Source: Flaccisagitta enflata (lineage: Eukaryota > Chaetognatha > Sagittoidea > Aphragmophora). Taken from it: a stretch of DNA of 64,000 nt. The stretch's first letter is position 1. Each line of letters opens with the position of its first letter. The position numbers and the translations under genes were made by a program. This document shows, one piece after another, positions 25,916 to 59,720 of the stretch. The stretch spans positions 24,490,001-24,554,000 of the forward strand of contig OZ231127.1 of the NCBI GenBank assembly GCA_965153355.1. Reading direction: 5' to 3'. The notes below the pieces were generated by a model. That model searched no databases, was not told where the DNA came from, and worked only from the letters and a program-made list of their open reading frames with translations.

Positions 25916-25974
25916 TAAAAAAGAAATCAAGGCCAAGTGGATCGAATTTCGTGACGAGCAGAGGAATGAAAAAG

Positions 25975-26104
25975 TGAATTAATGAATGAATGAATGAATG
26001 AATGAATGAATGAATGAACGAATGTTTGAATAAATGGATGAATGAAGAAATAAATGAACAAATAAAGGAATGAATGAATAAATGAACAAATGAATAAATG
26101 AATG
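25975..26104 (+). repeat. (AATG)n microsatellite
   Basis: Interrupted AATG units. Confidence 0.9.
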
Positions 26105-26200
26105 GAAAGTTAAAGCTCCCTACACACCATGAAATTTATAAAAAATCTAGTTGGTCAGTGGTACCCTTCTGAGGCCTTCAGAAGTAGACGGGTTTTTAAA

Positions 26201-26378
26201 CAAGGCCGGATACACGGCCATCAGTTGTGGACAGGTGGGCAGGGGCGGAAATACGCGTTAACCCACTTTTCAACTCGAGCGTGACGGACCAACCGACCGA
26301 CCGACCGACCAACCGACCGACCGACCGACCAACGGAGGGACAAAGCCTCTTATAGAGTTGCGTGTCCGCAACTAAAAA
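26201..26378 (+). mobile_element. Family A element, complete, hairpin AGTTGCG/CGCAACT
   Basis: CAAGGCCGGATACACGGCC, GGTGGGCAGGGGCGG, a (GACC)n core, CCTCTTATAG and AGTTGCG-TGTC-CGCAACT followed by AAAAA. Confidence 0.8.
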
Positions 26379-26596
26379 GAAGTTGTTTTGTAAATGCTGA
26401 GAGGAAGTAGCATACTTCGATATTACTTCTCGTCGTCGACATTCCACTGTTTAGGCCTTCATATGAAGCGCGTTATCTAACTGGTCATTCCTACGTCGTG
26501 AATGATTGATATTGTTTTGTAAGTTAATTTGAATTTGCTTAGCCTTTAGTCTGTCTACTACATGTAACATGTTTACATGTAAATAAACATCATATA

Positions 26597-27363
26597 CAGG
26601 GTGTTTCACATCAAACAGGACAAAAGAAAACGCAGTATTTCTGCTTCTGGAAGTGCAAAATCATTTCTTAAAACTAGTTTCTAAGAGATAACTTCAGACA
26701 ATTTTTGAATAATACAGACTTTTGCTAGTCATGGTTCACATATAGCCTCAGCAAAACCATGAAAAAATGCCATTTTTTGGCAAAAAACGTCAATTTCCAT
26801 TCCAATACAAGGTTTTACTTTGGATTTTCCATCCCAAATACAAATAAAGATGACAGGAAATGGTCAGAAATGGTGGTCAATTAAGCTAGGAAAGTGAAGA
26901 TTGGGATTCCCTCATGACCTTTGTCAAAATTGTATCATTCAATATTGTTATTGAATGTTTTATCAATGCTAGTGAAACTTTTTTGTGATGAAACTTACAA
27001 AAAAGTCTCTAGACCCAACCAATACTGTAAAATTTTCGCATTTTCTGCACAGGCATGATTCTACCTCACAATATCTTTAATTCAAGACCATTGCCAGGAT
27101 GGTAGCACCATTTGCCTAGAAATGACACTGGGATAAAAAGATGCTTGTTAAAACACAAAAAACAAGCAAAAACTCATAGTAAAAACCATACTTTGCTTTA
27201 AATTACACAAAAGGATTCAGTTTTTTTAATAAGCTTTTGGCAAAATACAGATAAAAAAATCGTTTTTCAAGAGCTATCTGAACCTGTTTACAGAATCATT
27301 CTACCATTTTTAGAAGCTGAGATACATCGTTTTCTTTGGTCCTGTTTGGCGTGGTACTCCCTG
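26597..27363. mobile_element. Tc1/mariner-type MITE, CAGGGTG ends
   Basis: TA-CAGGGTGTTTCACATCAAAC, then AGGACAAAAGAAAACG, pairs with CGTTTTCTTTGGTCCTGTT and GTACTCCCTG-TA. The interior is AT-rich and has no transposase frame. Confidence 0.8.
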
Positions 27364-27505
27364 TATACTTCGATATTACTGGGTGTGAACTGAGTAATCA
27401 ATCTTGACAGGATTTCACTCACTGCGCTTGTAATATAAGCGTAGCGAGCGAATTTATGTTATATTATACATCTTGATCCGTTGAACCGCAAAAACCGATA
27501 TATTG

Positions 27506-27634
27506 ACATCGCTTTCAGTGACATCGCTTCCAGTGACATCGCTCCCAGTGACATCGCTCCCAGTGACATCGCTTTCATTGACATCGCTCCTAGTGACATC
27601 GCTTTCAGTGACATCGCTTTCAGTGAAATCAACC
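27506..27634 (+). repeat. 15-bp minisatellite GACATCGCTTTCAGT
   Basis: Eight to nine units; it lies about 500 bp upstream of the RING gene start codon. Confidence 0.9.
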
Positions 27635-27639
27635 ATCGC

Positions 27640-28060
27640 GCATGAAACGCAAAAGAGAGAGTCGCGCGCGCGTTGGCCTTCTTGACCCCGATGCCTTTTG
27701 ACTTATCAATATTCTTTCATGTTTTTCTTTCTTTTTTGTTTTCTTTCTAGGTCTCGCCCTGACGTCGAATTTCGACGTTAGGAGCGCAAACTCGTAATAA
27801 CGAAAATATTCAGCGAAATTCCACTTAGGATTGAGAAAACTGTACGATAATGCTCATGAGAAGAAAAACTTAGAGATAATAACAGAAAAACTCTACTCAG
27901 CAAATGAAACGGACTACATAACTTCCTGATTTTTAGAAAATCTTGCCAGACAAGAAGAAAGTTGCCATTTTCCAAGAGAGAAATGAGTAAGTGAAGAAAG
28001 GGTAAACAAAAAAAAATTGACAAAAACAACGAGGAAAATAAAACAACGGTGAATCTTGCC

Positions 28061-28091
<31 letters not shown>

Positions 28092-28120
28092 ATAATGAAA
28101 AAATATCAGAATTATTGACC
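27640..28120 (+). promoter_or_regulatory. Upstream/5' UTR region of the RING gene
   Basis: No TATA box was recognised. A 17-bp palindrome ACGTCGAATTTCGACGT lies at 27762-27778, and (AAAAC)n runs lie at 28061-28090 before the start context GACCATGT. Whether a 5' UTR exon exists cannot be seen. Confidence 0.3.
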
Positions 28121-49123
<21,003 letters not shown>

Positions 49124-49409
49124 AAATGAAGTTTAACGAACCAATTTATACGAGGGATTAGGTAATTAATGAATGAGTTAGTATCCCAACGGATGATATC
49201 ATTTTTTTTTTCAATTTTTCTTAAAATGATTGTATTAGTGCTATACCAAAATTTTTGCAAATTTTGAAGGCGGTGTCACAAGAGTTGCATAGAACTGAGA
49301 TATGAAAAAAATTTCAGCGGAAAAATAGTTGAGATATTATGATTTTTTTAAATGAATAAGCACAATAAGGAAACTGAGCTAATGTGCTTTCCGATCTCAA
49401 ATAAAAAAC

Positions 49410-49614
49410 AAGGCCGGATACACGGCTACCCCAGTCGCGTGCGGGTGGGCAGGGGCCGTATTTGAGGTCACATTATCACTTGGGCAGGAGCAGTGAGGCG
49501 AAAGACCGCAAAAACCCAAAAAAAGTAAAGTGTGACGAACGGACGGACGGACCGACGGACCGACGGACGGACCGACAAAGCGGGGTGTAGAGTCGCGTAG
49601 CACGCGACTAAAAA
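49410..49614 (+). mobile_element. Family A element, complete, just 3' of the RING gene
   Basis: AAGGCCGGATACACGGC, CAGTCGCGTGCGGGTGGGC, AAAAAAAGTAAAGTGTGACG, a (GGAC)n core, CGGGGTGTAG and the hairpin AGTCGCGT-AGC-ACGCGACT followed by AAAAA. Confidence 0.85.
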
Positions 49615-52029
49615 TGAAAATGAATTATTTATAAGAGGGAATTTAGACATCATCTTCCATATAGATTAAGCAGATTAATGCACGGAGACACAACTCGGCT
49701 TTAACTATGGAATTTTCATAGCCAAAAGAAGATTAATTTCGCAAAATGGTTTTGACCGGTCATGTACCTCAATGAAAATACAAATGAATAAGGCATGATT
49801 ATGGCTTTTTGAGGCAGTCTGCCGTAATATATAACAGTTAACTATGCACGATAAGATTTTCTTTCAACTTGATCTTCTAATATATTCAAACCCAAAAAGA
49901 TACCTTGGCAAACAAAAAAAAAGTATTTCTAAAGATATCATTCGATATCGATTCTTGAAAAAAAAACTTCTTGCCCAATTAAGCCAAAGAAAACAAAACA
50001 CTTTCAAGACACTCAGTCTCCCTCGATTTCATTTCATTCTTCACCGTTTTTGGTGGAAAAAAGCTGTTTGTATGCTCAATCGCCGCAACCAATTTGCACG
50101 TTGTTGTTATCATATTATTATCATTATTATTATTACAATTATTATTACCCGTATGTTCTTTCCATTTGTAATACGAATGTTCACGAGACACGTATTGTTC
50201 TCCTATTTTTTTTTCTGTCTTCCCGTTTGCGCGCATAATCAGTTACAGTGCTCATTAATTGTGATTCATAACATCTTTTTAAGTCGCAAGAATAGAATGC
50301 ACAAAAAAAGTCACGAGATCGGTCTGTCCGACAGTTGTGGATGTGTCGGCGTGTCGTGTTGGTTGAGAGCACACCTCATAAGAACAATGAAAACTATGCA
50401 GGCACTTTTCACTGATACCGAAATAAGAAAAAATGGTTCAGCTGCTCATATTGAGATATGAAATGTATTGTTTTACCAGTATCCTGGCCCATCCTGATAT
50501 TTATATTCCCTTGAAATGAACGACCTCAGATTTGGCAAAAAAACCTAGTCTCTCCATGCTTTATGTCAATTTCTTTTAGTTTCTATTTTGGCAATAATAG
50601 AAATTCAACCACAATATGTAAAATTTGTTGGTCCCTTGATGTCAGTTATTGCGGGATTCAACTGTATTTTGTCTTAGTATCCTAAAACCGGACCCATGCC
50701 ATGAAAATACGACTTTCAACTCAAATGACTCTTCTGTCATCAAAAATTTGGTCAAGCTTTGGAACAGATGGATTGAGAGTAGTTTAAACCCTATTTCTTA
50801 GAAAAATTTTATCCAAAAAATCGTTCAATTATCATGATTGTAATGGAAAAAATCAAATTGAATTCAAGATCCTAAATAGGCTAATTATTTAACCTTGAGC
50901 AGAAAAATTCCTTTAGAATCCTTGCATGTATCAGGACTATCAGGACGGGACGCAGGTAAAACCATATATAGGTGTGACATGTGCCCAATGACATTTGTCA
51001 CCATATCCAATATGTCAATGCTTATATTTTTGTTCTCCTATGGTAGTGAGGGAGAGTGAAGCTTTTTTGTCCGTTTTTCATAGTGGAGTTAGTGTTTGAC
51101 GCAGCATATAAACATTTGTCAGTGGACTAGATCTGATGCTGTTTTAGTTTGTATGTCTTGGTAAAATATAGCAACTAGGTCGCTCAACACACCGCAAAGT
51201 TTTTTCAAACATTTATTCGACAGATCTCAACAGATCTAGATTTTAGTAGGTCTTTCATACAGGGTTCGAACCTATGCATATTCTCGCTTCCCCTCACTAC
51301 CTATGGTTCGCTCCTAGCTCACCATGAAGCACATGAGAGGTGGAAAAGGCTTTTTCCGAAAAAGCACGCTCTAATTGCGACGTCACTGGTGACTTAATGT
51401 CACATCGTGCACATACCTTCGTTTACGTTTACATGCGCACGGTTTTTGCCGCAACTGTCCCGCTCTTTCCTCCGTGTCTGAGCTAGCCGTGTAGTTCTAT
51501 GTAAAACGATCAGTTTCTCCATTGTTACCCTTTTTGTTCACCCCCGTCTTGGATGTTCGCACTTGAAAAAAAGAAACATAATGCTGTTATTCAAAGACAA
51601 TTTTTACTAACTACTTAGTCAATTGTATCGTGTTTTGTTTAAAAAAGAGAGAAACAAAATTGAAATAATACGAACGGCTAAATTGGTATCTATATGGTAT
51701 GAGCAACAAATTATGCAATCATGTTTTACACTAACAGCAAAATAAATAATTATGTAGATCATGGACTGGTTTTAAACGTAAGATTGGGTGAAACAAGTTT
51801 TTTAAAGAAAAAAAATTGCATGACTTTTATCTAATTCCCAAATTATAATCGTGAGTCCGTACTTTTAAGCGTACGTTCTTTTTTGTACAATCTGAAGTTA
51901 AGTGGAGTGTGAAATCATCTAACTATGGCAATAAACATACATTTTATAAATCCCTGTATCACCATTTCTTAGAACATGGAGCTGTTAAGGCTGATAATCA
52001 CAATGATCTAGTTTTCGAGACTCAAATCA
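49615..52029. other. Unique non-coding sequence
   Basis: AT-rich; frames are short or lack splice sites. A single GGTTCGAA motif at 51259-51266 is not enough for a tRNA call. Confidence 0.4.
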
Positions 52030-52094
52030 TCTACTGTGTAGTTAGAGCAGGGAGGCGAGCCTCTTGCGGAGGTGTGGTGCCTATCTGGCGGAGG

Positions 52095-52148
52095 TGTGGT
52101 GCCTGCCCATCCACACGCGACTGGGGTAGCCATGTATCCGGCCTTGTT
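52095..52148 (-). repeat. Family A terminal fragment
   Basis: GCCTGCCCATCCACACGCGA, then CTGGGGTAGCC and GTATCCGGCCTTG. Confidence 0.5.
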
Positions 52149-52357
52149 TCTGTTAATCCCATTAAAAATATTCGTGAAGTGGTCCGCTCGACAATGGCTA
52201 TGCCATCGTTAGTTCTTAAATTTCATTCATTTAATTTTTTAGGGACAAAAAAAAGAAAAAGAAACATGTTTATTTCCTCAAAAAAAAAAAAAAAAGAGAG
52301 AAAGCGAAAAATAAAAGCAACGTATGAAGCAACTTCGTAATAAGAAAAAGAGAACCA

Positions 52358-52860
52358 GTCGCCATAGGTGGTCAGCAATACCCGTTGCTCTGCTTTGCAA
52401 GAATATATATTTTAGTGGGGGGGGAAGGGCAGGGACTCCAAAGGGGACGAAGTCCTGGAGAACAAGGGGACTTTTGCTTGTCAGTCCATGAGTCCTTCCA
52501 CCTGTTTGTTGGTTCCGCCTGTTTGTTGGTGATTTATGACCTGAGTGGGCAGATTTGAGGTCCAAAAGTGATAATCAGACGCCTGAGAAAGCCTATCAGG
52601 GCCTAAGAGAGCTGTAAAGAGGCCTGAAAGGTCTGATTTGACGCCTGATAGGGCCGAGGCTTGAATAGAGGACTGATTTGATGGCTGAAAAGCCTGATTT
52701 GATGCCTGACAGCCCTTATTTGATACCCGAAAGGCCTGGTTAGCAGCCCTGATTTTAGAGCAGGCCCGAAGGTCCGAGGCCCGCATTTTGGCGGTCGGGC
52801 CCAACAAACCGACGAACCGACGGACAAAGCCTCTCAAAGAATCGCCTGTCCGCACAACGC
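52358..52860 (+). mobile_element. Chimera: family C head, family A/B tail
   Basis: It starts like family C (GCCATAGGTGGTCAGCAATA, CCCGTTGCTCTGCTTTGC, GGCAGGGACTCCAAAGGGG). It carries a degenerate ~20-bp GCCTGATTTGATGCCTGA array (52540-52760) and ends like family A/B (CGAACCGACGGACAAAGCC, TCTCAAAGAATCGCC). Confidence 0.5.
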
Positions 52861-53096
52861 AATCCTCCCTATTACTTCTGTACTGGTAACGGGTCAGGGA
52901 TCTTTAAAGAAAGGGTCAGGGATCTTTTTGATACTTCTTAATTGATCCCAGACAGTTCATTTATCCTTTTAGATCTTTTGGGATCTTCTTGGATCCGGAT
53001 CCGGAGCTCCTCCTAGTGCATCAAAGTAAGCTCAATTTTCTTTATAAAAATCTGATTCAGTGCATGACACTCGTGTATTACAGAGATACTATGTAA

Positions 53097-53112
53097 GAGA
53101 GAGAAAAAAAGA

Positions 53113-53203
<91 letters not shown>
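53097..53203 (+). repeat. (AG)n microsatellite
   Basis: Paired with (CT)n 57 bp downstream. Confidence 0.95.
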
Positions 53204-53206
<3 letters not shown>

Positions 53207-53254
53207 ATATATTCTATATCATATATTGAACAGCTATATTTCTTCTCTCTCTTT

Positions 53255-53354
<100 letters not shown>

Positions 53355-53359
53355 GCAAA

Positions 53360-55583
53360 AACACATAATTAACAATTACAACACCCTGTATCAACACTAC
53401 ATAGTGAATAACAATTTTCATAAAAAAACTTTGCTTACATTCTTTCTTTAGAATTGCTCTACTGGATCGGATCCAAGATCCCAAACTTAATTAAAAAGTA
53501 TTCCTGTTCCGGATCTGGTTCTCAACATGAATTTAAAGGCAATGATAACCGGATCCTTATGAAGTGATATAATTGACCCTGTTCCGCGATTGAAGATCCC
53601 TGTTCCGTTAATGGCGGTCTAAATGCCTTGTGTCCGCAACCGAAAATAAGATATTTGATCGATATTGTGCAACAGAATCACAAATAGATTACTATCGTGG
53701 TCCAGAAGTGTGTGGCATGTGCAACAATTCATCATATTTAAATCTCATACAATTATCAAAATGGAAACAGAACCTGAAGAAAATTTGGAAAAATTATGGA
53801 CATATATAGTGTAAGCTTCCATTACATACACATATACACCTAAAATATGGTCTTTTGAAACACTATCAAAATTCCTTAGGCATATACTTTTTACTAAATG
53901 TATCATATTTTCCTAGCTTAAAAGAATACGACCAAGGATGGTGAAGATTGTTGACCTGTAGGTATCGCACGAGATTGGGCACTCGAAGACAAAAGGGAAT
54001 CTTTTCGAGCACTGTACAACTTTCGCTTTCATTCGTTAATAAACACTTTCATCTCTCTTTCTCTGGTCTCTTAAATTTTCTTGAATTTCTCCTGATGAAG
54101 AATAAGCAGAAAACTCATCCAACGGAGACAGGATTAATGTAGGCCGGATCAATAGCTTAGCTGCTTGGTCCCATTCTCATGGAAGAGGGTTTCGAATGAA
54201 GGGATTTTATTTAAATGCAACCATCGGAAAAGTCCAAAAAGGCGAGGTGCGATGGACATACGGACAAAGCGACTTCTGGAGGTTGCCGTCCGTTGGTAAA
54301 AGAAAACAAGAATTAAAAGCGTATACTGCTTTATAAAGTTGATTGTGTTTCTCTAAACAGCACGGAATTCTCCAAAACAAAACAAAACACAAGACAACAT
54401 ACTTTTTTCTGCCGTCGGGCTGACATACCAACAATTTACCAACATGGAAAGAAAATCTGTTTACATCACTTGTGCGCCCAGTCGTCCATCCCACCGTCCT
54501 TCCCTCCGTCCTTCCCTCTGTACACACGTCCTTCCGTCCGTCTGTCCTAGCGAGCTGAAACTATTGTGAGGAGTTCCTTCACTGTTCATGCTCATTTGTC
54601 TTCTATATTTTAAAGCCCAATGAAGCATAAAATGTTCTTAAAGCATTCTTAAATTCGAAATACCATTCAAACTTTAACATTAAGAAACCTTATTATTTAC
54701 TACTATTTAAGGATTTAAGGATACTGGATACATTTCTATCAATAGACGGCTTTTAAATCAAGATGGCAAATAGTAAACCTTTGTAGCTCAAAAACTACCG
54801 GCCCAAAGGCTTTCAAATTTTCAGTGAATGTTGGTAACAGCTGACCATTCTGCTAAAACTCAGATTTTAATACTGAATATTTTGGGGGTCATCAAGGCAC
54901 TGAAAAGCCATCAATTTTAGGGGGAAAATCAATTTGTCCCAGCTATGCTTAAAAGAATTTTTGTTTGTTTGTTTTTTTCCTGATTAAGCAAGCTTGAACC
55001 GTAGGGTTGTTCTTAAATAAAGCGTTACAAACCATGAAAATAAGTTCTGCTCGAAAATGTCATTATTTTATTGTATTTATGAAGATTTGAGTGATTTTGA
55101 AATGATTGATTCTGGATTTTGGTAATGATTTTCAAAAACCAGTGATAACCTCAAAATATTTCCAACTTTTTCAAATTTTTGGCAAATGTGTAATCTCTGA
55201 AAAATTTCCTAACTTTTGAGACCAACCCCGGAGTTCTAGCTCAATTTTTTTGATATCTGTATGTAGTTAAAGACAAGTTTTCTCAAATAAAGCAAGAAAA
55301 AAAGGGCATATTTCAATGTTTTACTGACCCCTAACTATACAGTTTTTGCATGTCAAAATGGTTAATTGTTTGCAACATACAGTCTATATTTTAAAGGATT
55401 TGGGCAAGTAGTTTTTGAGCAACGAATGTTTGCTATCTGTCATTTCGATCCAAAGACGGTGTATGTATTCAGAATGAATTTGCAAAAATGTAAAATGAAA
55501 AAAAAAATTCCAGTACATATTTATAATGAATGGATATCATTGTGCTCATACTATTATTCATACTATAATAAAAACATCATTAT
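53360..55583. other. Unique non-coding sequence
   Basis: No supported exon; AT-rich with GGATCC-containing degenerate repeats near 52980 and 53460-53600. Confidence 0.4.
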
Positions 55584-55945
55584 TAGTCGCGTGCACGCGA
55601 CTCTACACCTTGGTCTGTCGGTCGGTCGGTCCGTCCGTCCGTCCGAAACAAATATTTCTAAATTTTTTATCGTTTTAACGTTTCTTAACATGTTTTGATG
55701 TTTCTTAACATTTTTTAACATTTCTTAACATTTTTTAACATTTTTAACATCTTTTAACATTTCTTACCATTTCCTAAAATTTTACCCTTTTTAACATTTC
55801 TAAGTTTTTTTTAACACTTTTTAACATTTTTTAACATTCTTTAACATTCTTTAACTTTTTTTTAACATTCTTAACATTTCAACATGTTTTTGCTCTTTTG
55901 TTTGTCATTTCCAGACACACGCGACTGTTGCCCTCTTGGGCTTGT
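55584..55945 (-). mobile_element. Family A element with (TTTAACAT)n core
   Basis: A perfect 18-bp palindromic terminus (AGTCGCGTGCACGCGACT), ACACCTTGGTCTGTCGG, (GTCC)n, a degenerate TTTAACATTTCT array (55680-55880), then ACACGCGACTGTTGCCC. The core has expanded in a different sequence from other copies. Confidence 0.7.
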
Positions 55946-56004
55946 ATTTTTTTATTTCAGCTCTAGCGTAAATTTTTTTTTTTAATTTGGCGCGTTCAGA
56001 TGTT

Positions 56005-56098
56005 TTTAGATGCGTCATCGCATCTCTATAAGAGGGTCTGTCCGTCCGTCCGTCCGTCCGTCCGTCCGTCCGTCCGTTACGCCTCTTCTAATATCACG
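56005..56098 (-). mobile_element. Family B element, hairpin AGATGCG/CGCATCT
   Basis: AGATGCG-TCAT-CGCATCT, then CTATAAGAGGGTCTGTCC, (GTCC)n and TTACGCC. Confidence 0.7.
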
Positions 56099-56756
56099 CA
56101 GATGACGCCTCTAGTTGCCCGATCGGGCTTGTTGAAATATCATCAATGTTATCAACTTATCATAAACTCGGTTCTTCTGAAAAGCTAAAAGTGAAAGTTT
56201 TTCCTCACTGTCACTTTCCATCGGCCACCCACACGCGGCTCAAAACAGCTCCCTGTCCATCTGGTCCTGCTGAAGTGTTGGGTATCGAGTAAATCGGCGA
56301 AAACAACCTCATATCCACTCCTTATCCATCAATTCTTCAAGGAACGTTGAAACGTCCATCTTCACTCAGGACCGAAAAATGCCGCAGGACGTCCTGTTTT
56401 AAGACCGACACTAGGCTAAGACCGACAAAGAATTTACCATTTTTGAAATTAAAAAAGAAAAAAGAAGAAATCATCGAACTCGTGTTTTAATCTTCATTCT
56501 ACAGCTTGTGATTGTAATGGGCACTCTACTAAAGAAAAATTGTTTTGTCCCCGACGAACAGTTTTCTTCGGTGACTATGTGATAGCAGTGATGCGTTGTC
56601 TGTTAGTCTGTCTGTGTCAAACCCTCTTATATTTTCTGAACCAGGCCTCAGAAGTTTGTGAAACTTTACCAGTGTTATTTTTATGTCAATGGGAGCTTGT
56701 GTACCAATTTTCAGAAAAAATCATAAACTTTTACTACCCTTTGCCTATTATTTTTG

Positions 56757-57292
56757 TAGTAATATTTTACTGGACTTAGGCAATTTACATAGGTAGAGGG
56801 TAGTAAAAGTTTATGATTTTTTTTTTTAATTTGGTATACAAGCAAAGGGTACTAAATAAAAAACCCCTGCAAAATTCGAATTAAATCTAAGGTCTGGTGT
56901 AGGAGATATTAGCTTATCTATTTATGTAGTAATATGTTACTAGGACTTAGGCAATTTACATAGGTAGAGGGTAGTAAAACTGTGTGAATTTTTTTTAAAT
57001 TTTGTATTTAAGTAAAGGGAACTAAATGAACAACCCCTGCAAAATTCGAATTAAATCTAAGGTCTGGTGTATGAGACATTAGCTTATTTATGTAGTAGTA
57101 TGTTACTAGAACTTAGGCAATTTACATAGGTAGAGGGTAGTAAAACTATGTGAATTTTTTTTTAATTTGGTATACAAGTAGAGGGTATTAAATAAACAAG
57201 CCCTGCAAAATTCGAATTAAATCTGAGGTCTGGTGTATGAGATATTAGCTTATTTATGTAGTAATATGTTACTAGGACTTAGGCAATTTACG
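56757..57292 (+). repeat. ~167-bp tandem repeat, 3.2 units
   Basis: Units start GTAGTAATATGTTACTAGGA (56757, 56925, 57090, 57258) and contain ACATAGGTAGAGGGTAGTAA and AAGCCCTGCAAAATTCGAAT. A partial unit lies at 62229-62322. Confidence 0.85.
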
Positions 57293-57908
57293 TCGCAAAG
57301 CAAACAATCAAAAAACATCATTTTCATCCATTTTTTAGGTTTAAAACACACCTAAAGCGTTTCCGTTTTGTTCTCTTGTCCTTTACACCGGTGGGGGAAT
57401 AGCCCAGGTACCCATCGACATACTTGAACCGATTCCAAGTCAAGGAATAAGAAAGAAATAGCAAAAAACTATTTGGGAAATGCCAACAAAGTGAGAATCT
57501 AGCGTTGCGACATTTTCCTTCTACTTGAGTGTGATATCATATTTTCTTTGTATGATATAGACCCGGAGACTAAATAATCGGTCATGGGTGGTGCCATAGA
57601 CCTACGGTATGAATACTTTTGTTTGCTGGTATTTACTCCCAGCCAAAAAGCAAAAAATCCCAAAAAATATGAACCTCCCTCTGGTTGCGAAGCCAATTTG
57701 CATATTCAGAGAAGTCAGGGAATTTAGATGTATTGTATCATCATAACTCACTCAAACACAAAACTGCCTTTTGACCTTTGTCAGTTGGAACCCTGACCAT
57801 CATTAGGTCTCAAAAATTTGCCCTCCCGAAAGTTTTTTTCCGCTTATCTTGACCTTACTCCAGAAAAAAGACCAAGGGTGACAGCTGTTGATAATATTAT
57901 TTCCTGGA

Positions 57909-58050
57909 CGTAAAATTCTAAGACGGCCTCTACGAGTCAAATTTTGCATTTTCAAGAACATAGCTGTGATCTCTAGTGAATGTAGAACAGAGCCATGTGT
58001 TTATTTTTTTTATTTTTTGCGTTTCTATGCAAACTTAGACTTTTACGCGA
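57909..58050. mobile_element. Small foldback element, copy 2
   Basis: GTAAAATTCTAAGACGG, TTTTGCATTTTCAAGAACAT, AGAACAGAGCCATGTG and CTTAGACTTTTACGCGAG follow the layout of 38027-38170. Confidence 0.5.
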
Positions 58051-58117
58051 GAACACTCAAATGGAATTTTGCAGATTTTGTTTTTGGAATTGAACGATAA
58101 GAAGATGTGGTTAAGAA

Positions 58118-58670
<553 letters not shown>

Positions 58671-58674
58671 AAAA

Positions 58675-59090
58675 AGTCATCCAAGGATCGCACATGGTCA
58701 GCGGTACCGGATGCCCTGCTTGGAGTGATAGCTGAGGAAGTGGAGTGAGGGCAGGGCAGCGGCCTGTAGGACACAGGGGTGAATTTCCATATGTCCTGAG
58801 AGGGCTAATTTGAAGCCTTTGGAGCAATTTCCTATGATATTGAATGGGAAATTTGCATTTTTTCATCAATTTGCGATGTAATTTAGTAGGAATTTCATAT
58901 TTTTTTCATTTTTCATCAATTTTCCATGTTATTCAATAGGAAGTTTGCATTTTAACAATTTCCCATGTTATTCAATGGGAATTTGAGGATTGAGAAGCTA
59001 CGGGGGGGGGGGGAAGACGGACAGACGTACATAATGGTTCATCCCTGTGTCCTACAGGACATCGGCCCTCTGAGGCCGCTGCCCAAAAAA
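58675..59090 (+). mobile_element. Family C element
   Basis: ATCCAAGGATCGCACATGG, TCAGCGGTACCGGATGCCC, GCAGCGGCCTGTAGGACACA, an interior of TTTCCCATGTTATTCAATGG repeats, CTGTGTCCTACAGGACATCGG and GAGGCCGCTGCCC. Confidence 0.75.
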
Positions 59091-59093
59091 GGA

Positions 59094-59700
59094 AAAAAAG
59101 AAGAAGAGGAAGAAGAAGAATTAGAAGAAGAAGAATTAGAAGAAGAAGAAGAAGAAGAAGAAGAAGAAGAAGAAGACGAAGAAGAAGAAGAAGACGAAGA
59201 AGAAGACGAAGAAGAAGACGAAGAAGAAGAAGAAGAAGAAGGAGAAGACGAAGACGAAGACGAAGAAGAAGAAGAAGAAGAAGACGAAGAAGAAGACGAA
59301 GACGAAGAAGAAGAAGACGAGGAAGAAGACAACAAAGAAGTAGACGAAGAAGAAGAAGACGAAGAAGAAGAAGACGAAGAAGAAGAAGAAGAAGAAGAAG
59401 AAGAAGAAGAAGAAGAAGAAGAAGACGAAGAAGAAGACGAAGAAGAAGAAGACGAAGAAGAAGGAGAGAAATATACGAGGACGGGAAAAAAAAGAAGAAG
59501 AAGAAGAAGGAGAGAAGAAGAAGACGAGGAAGAAGACAACGAAGAAGAAGACAAAGAAGAAGAAGAAGACGAAGACGAAGACGAAGACGAAGACGAAGAA
59601 GAAGAAGAAGAAGAAGACGAAGAAGGAGAGAAATATATGAGGACGGGATAAAAAAGAAGAAGAAGAAGAAGAAGAAGAAGAAGAAGGAGGAGAAGGAGAA
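59094..59700 (+). repeat. (GAA/GAC)n tract
   Basis: 600 bp of GAA with regular GAC; AAATATACGAGGACGGGA and AAATATATGAGGACGGGA repeat near 59470 and 59631. It yields a spurious acidic open frame. Confidence 0.9.
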
Positions 59701-59720
59701 GAGGGAGAAAAAGGAGAATA

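Noticed and set aside
26196-26447. Frames with VADTQLYKRLCPSV and repeated SVGRSVGR or SVRPSVRP
   Set aside because: The motif recurs at 10130, 37125, 49468 and 56000 because it is the translation of family A/B elements, not a protein family.
27506-27634. CRISPR-like array
   Set aside because: Contiguous 15-bp units with no spacers, in a eukaryotic genome; the same holds for the 20-22 bp minisatellites.
51240-51345. tRNA or tRNA-derived SINE from the GGTTCGAACC motif
   Set aside because: No acceptor stem, anticodon arm or clear A box could be drawn on either strand.
58965-59651. Acidic Glu/Asp protein-like frame
   Set aside because: (GAA/GAC)n microsatellite; it begins inside a family C element.
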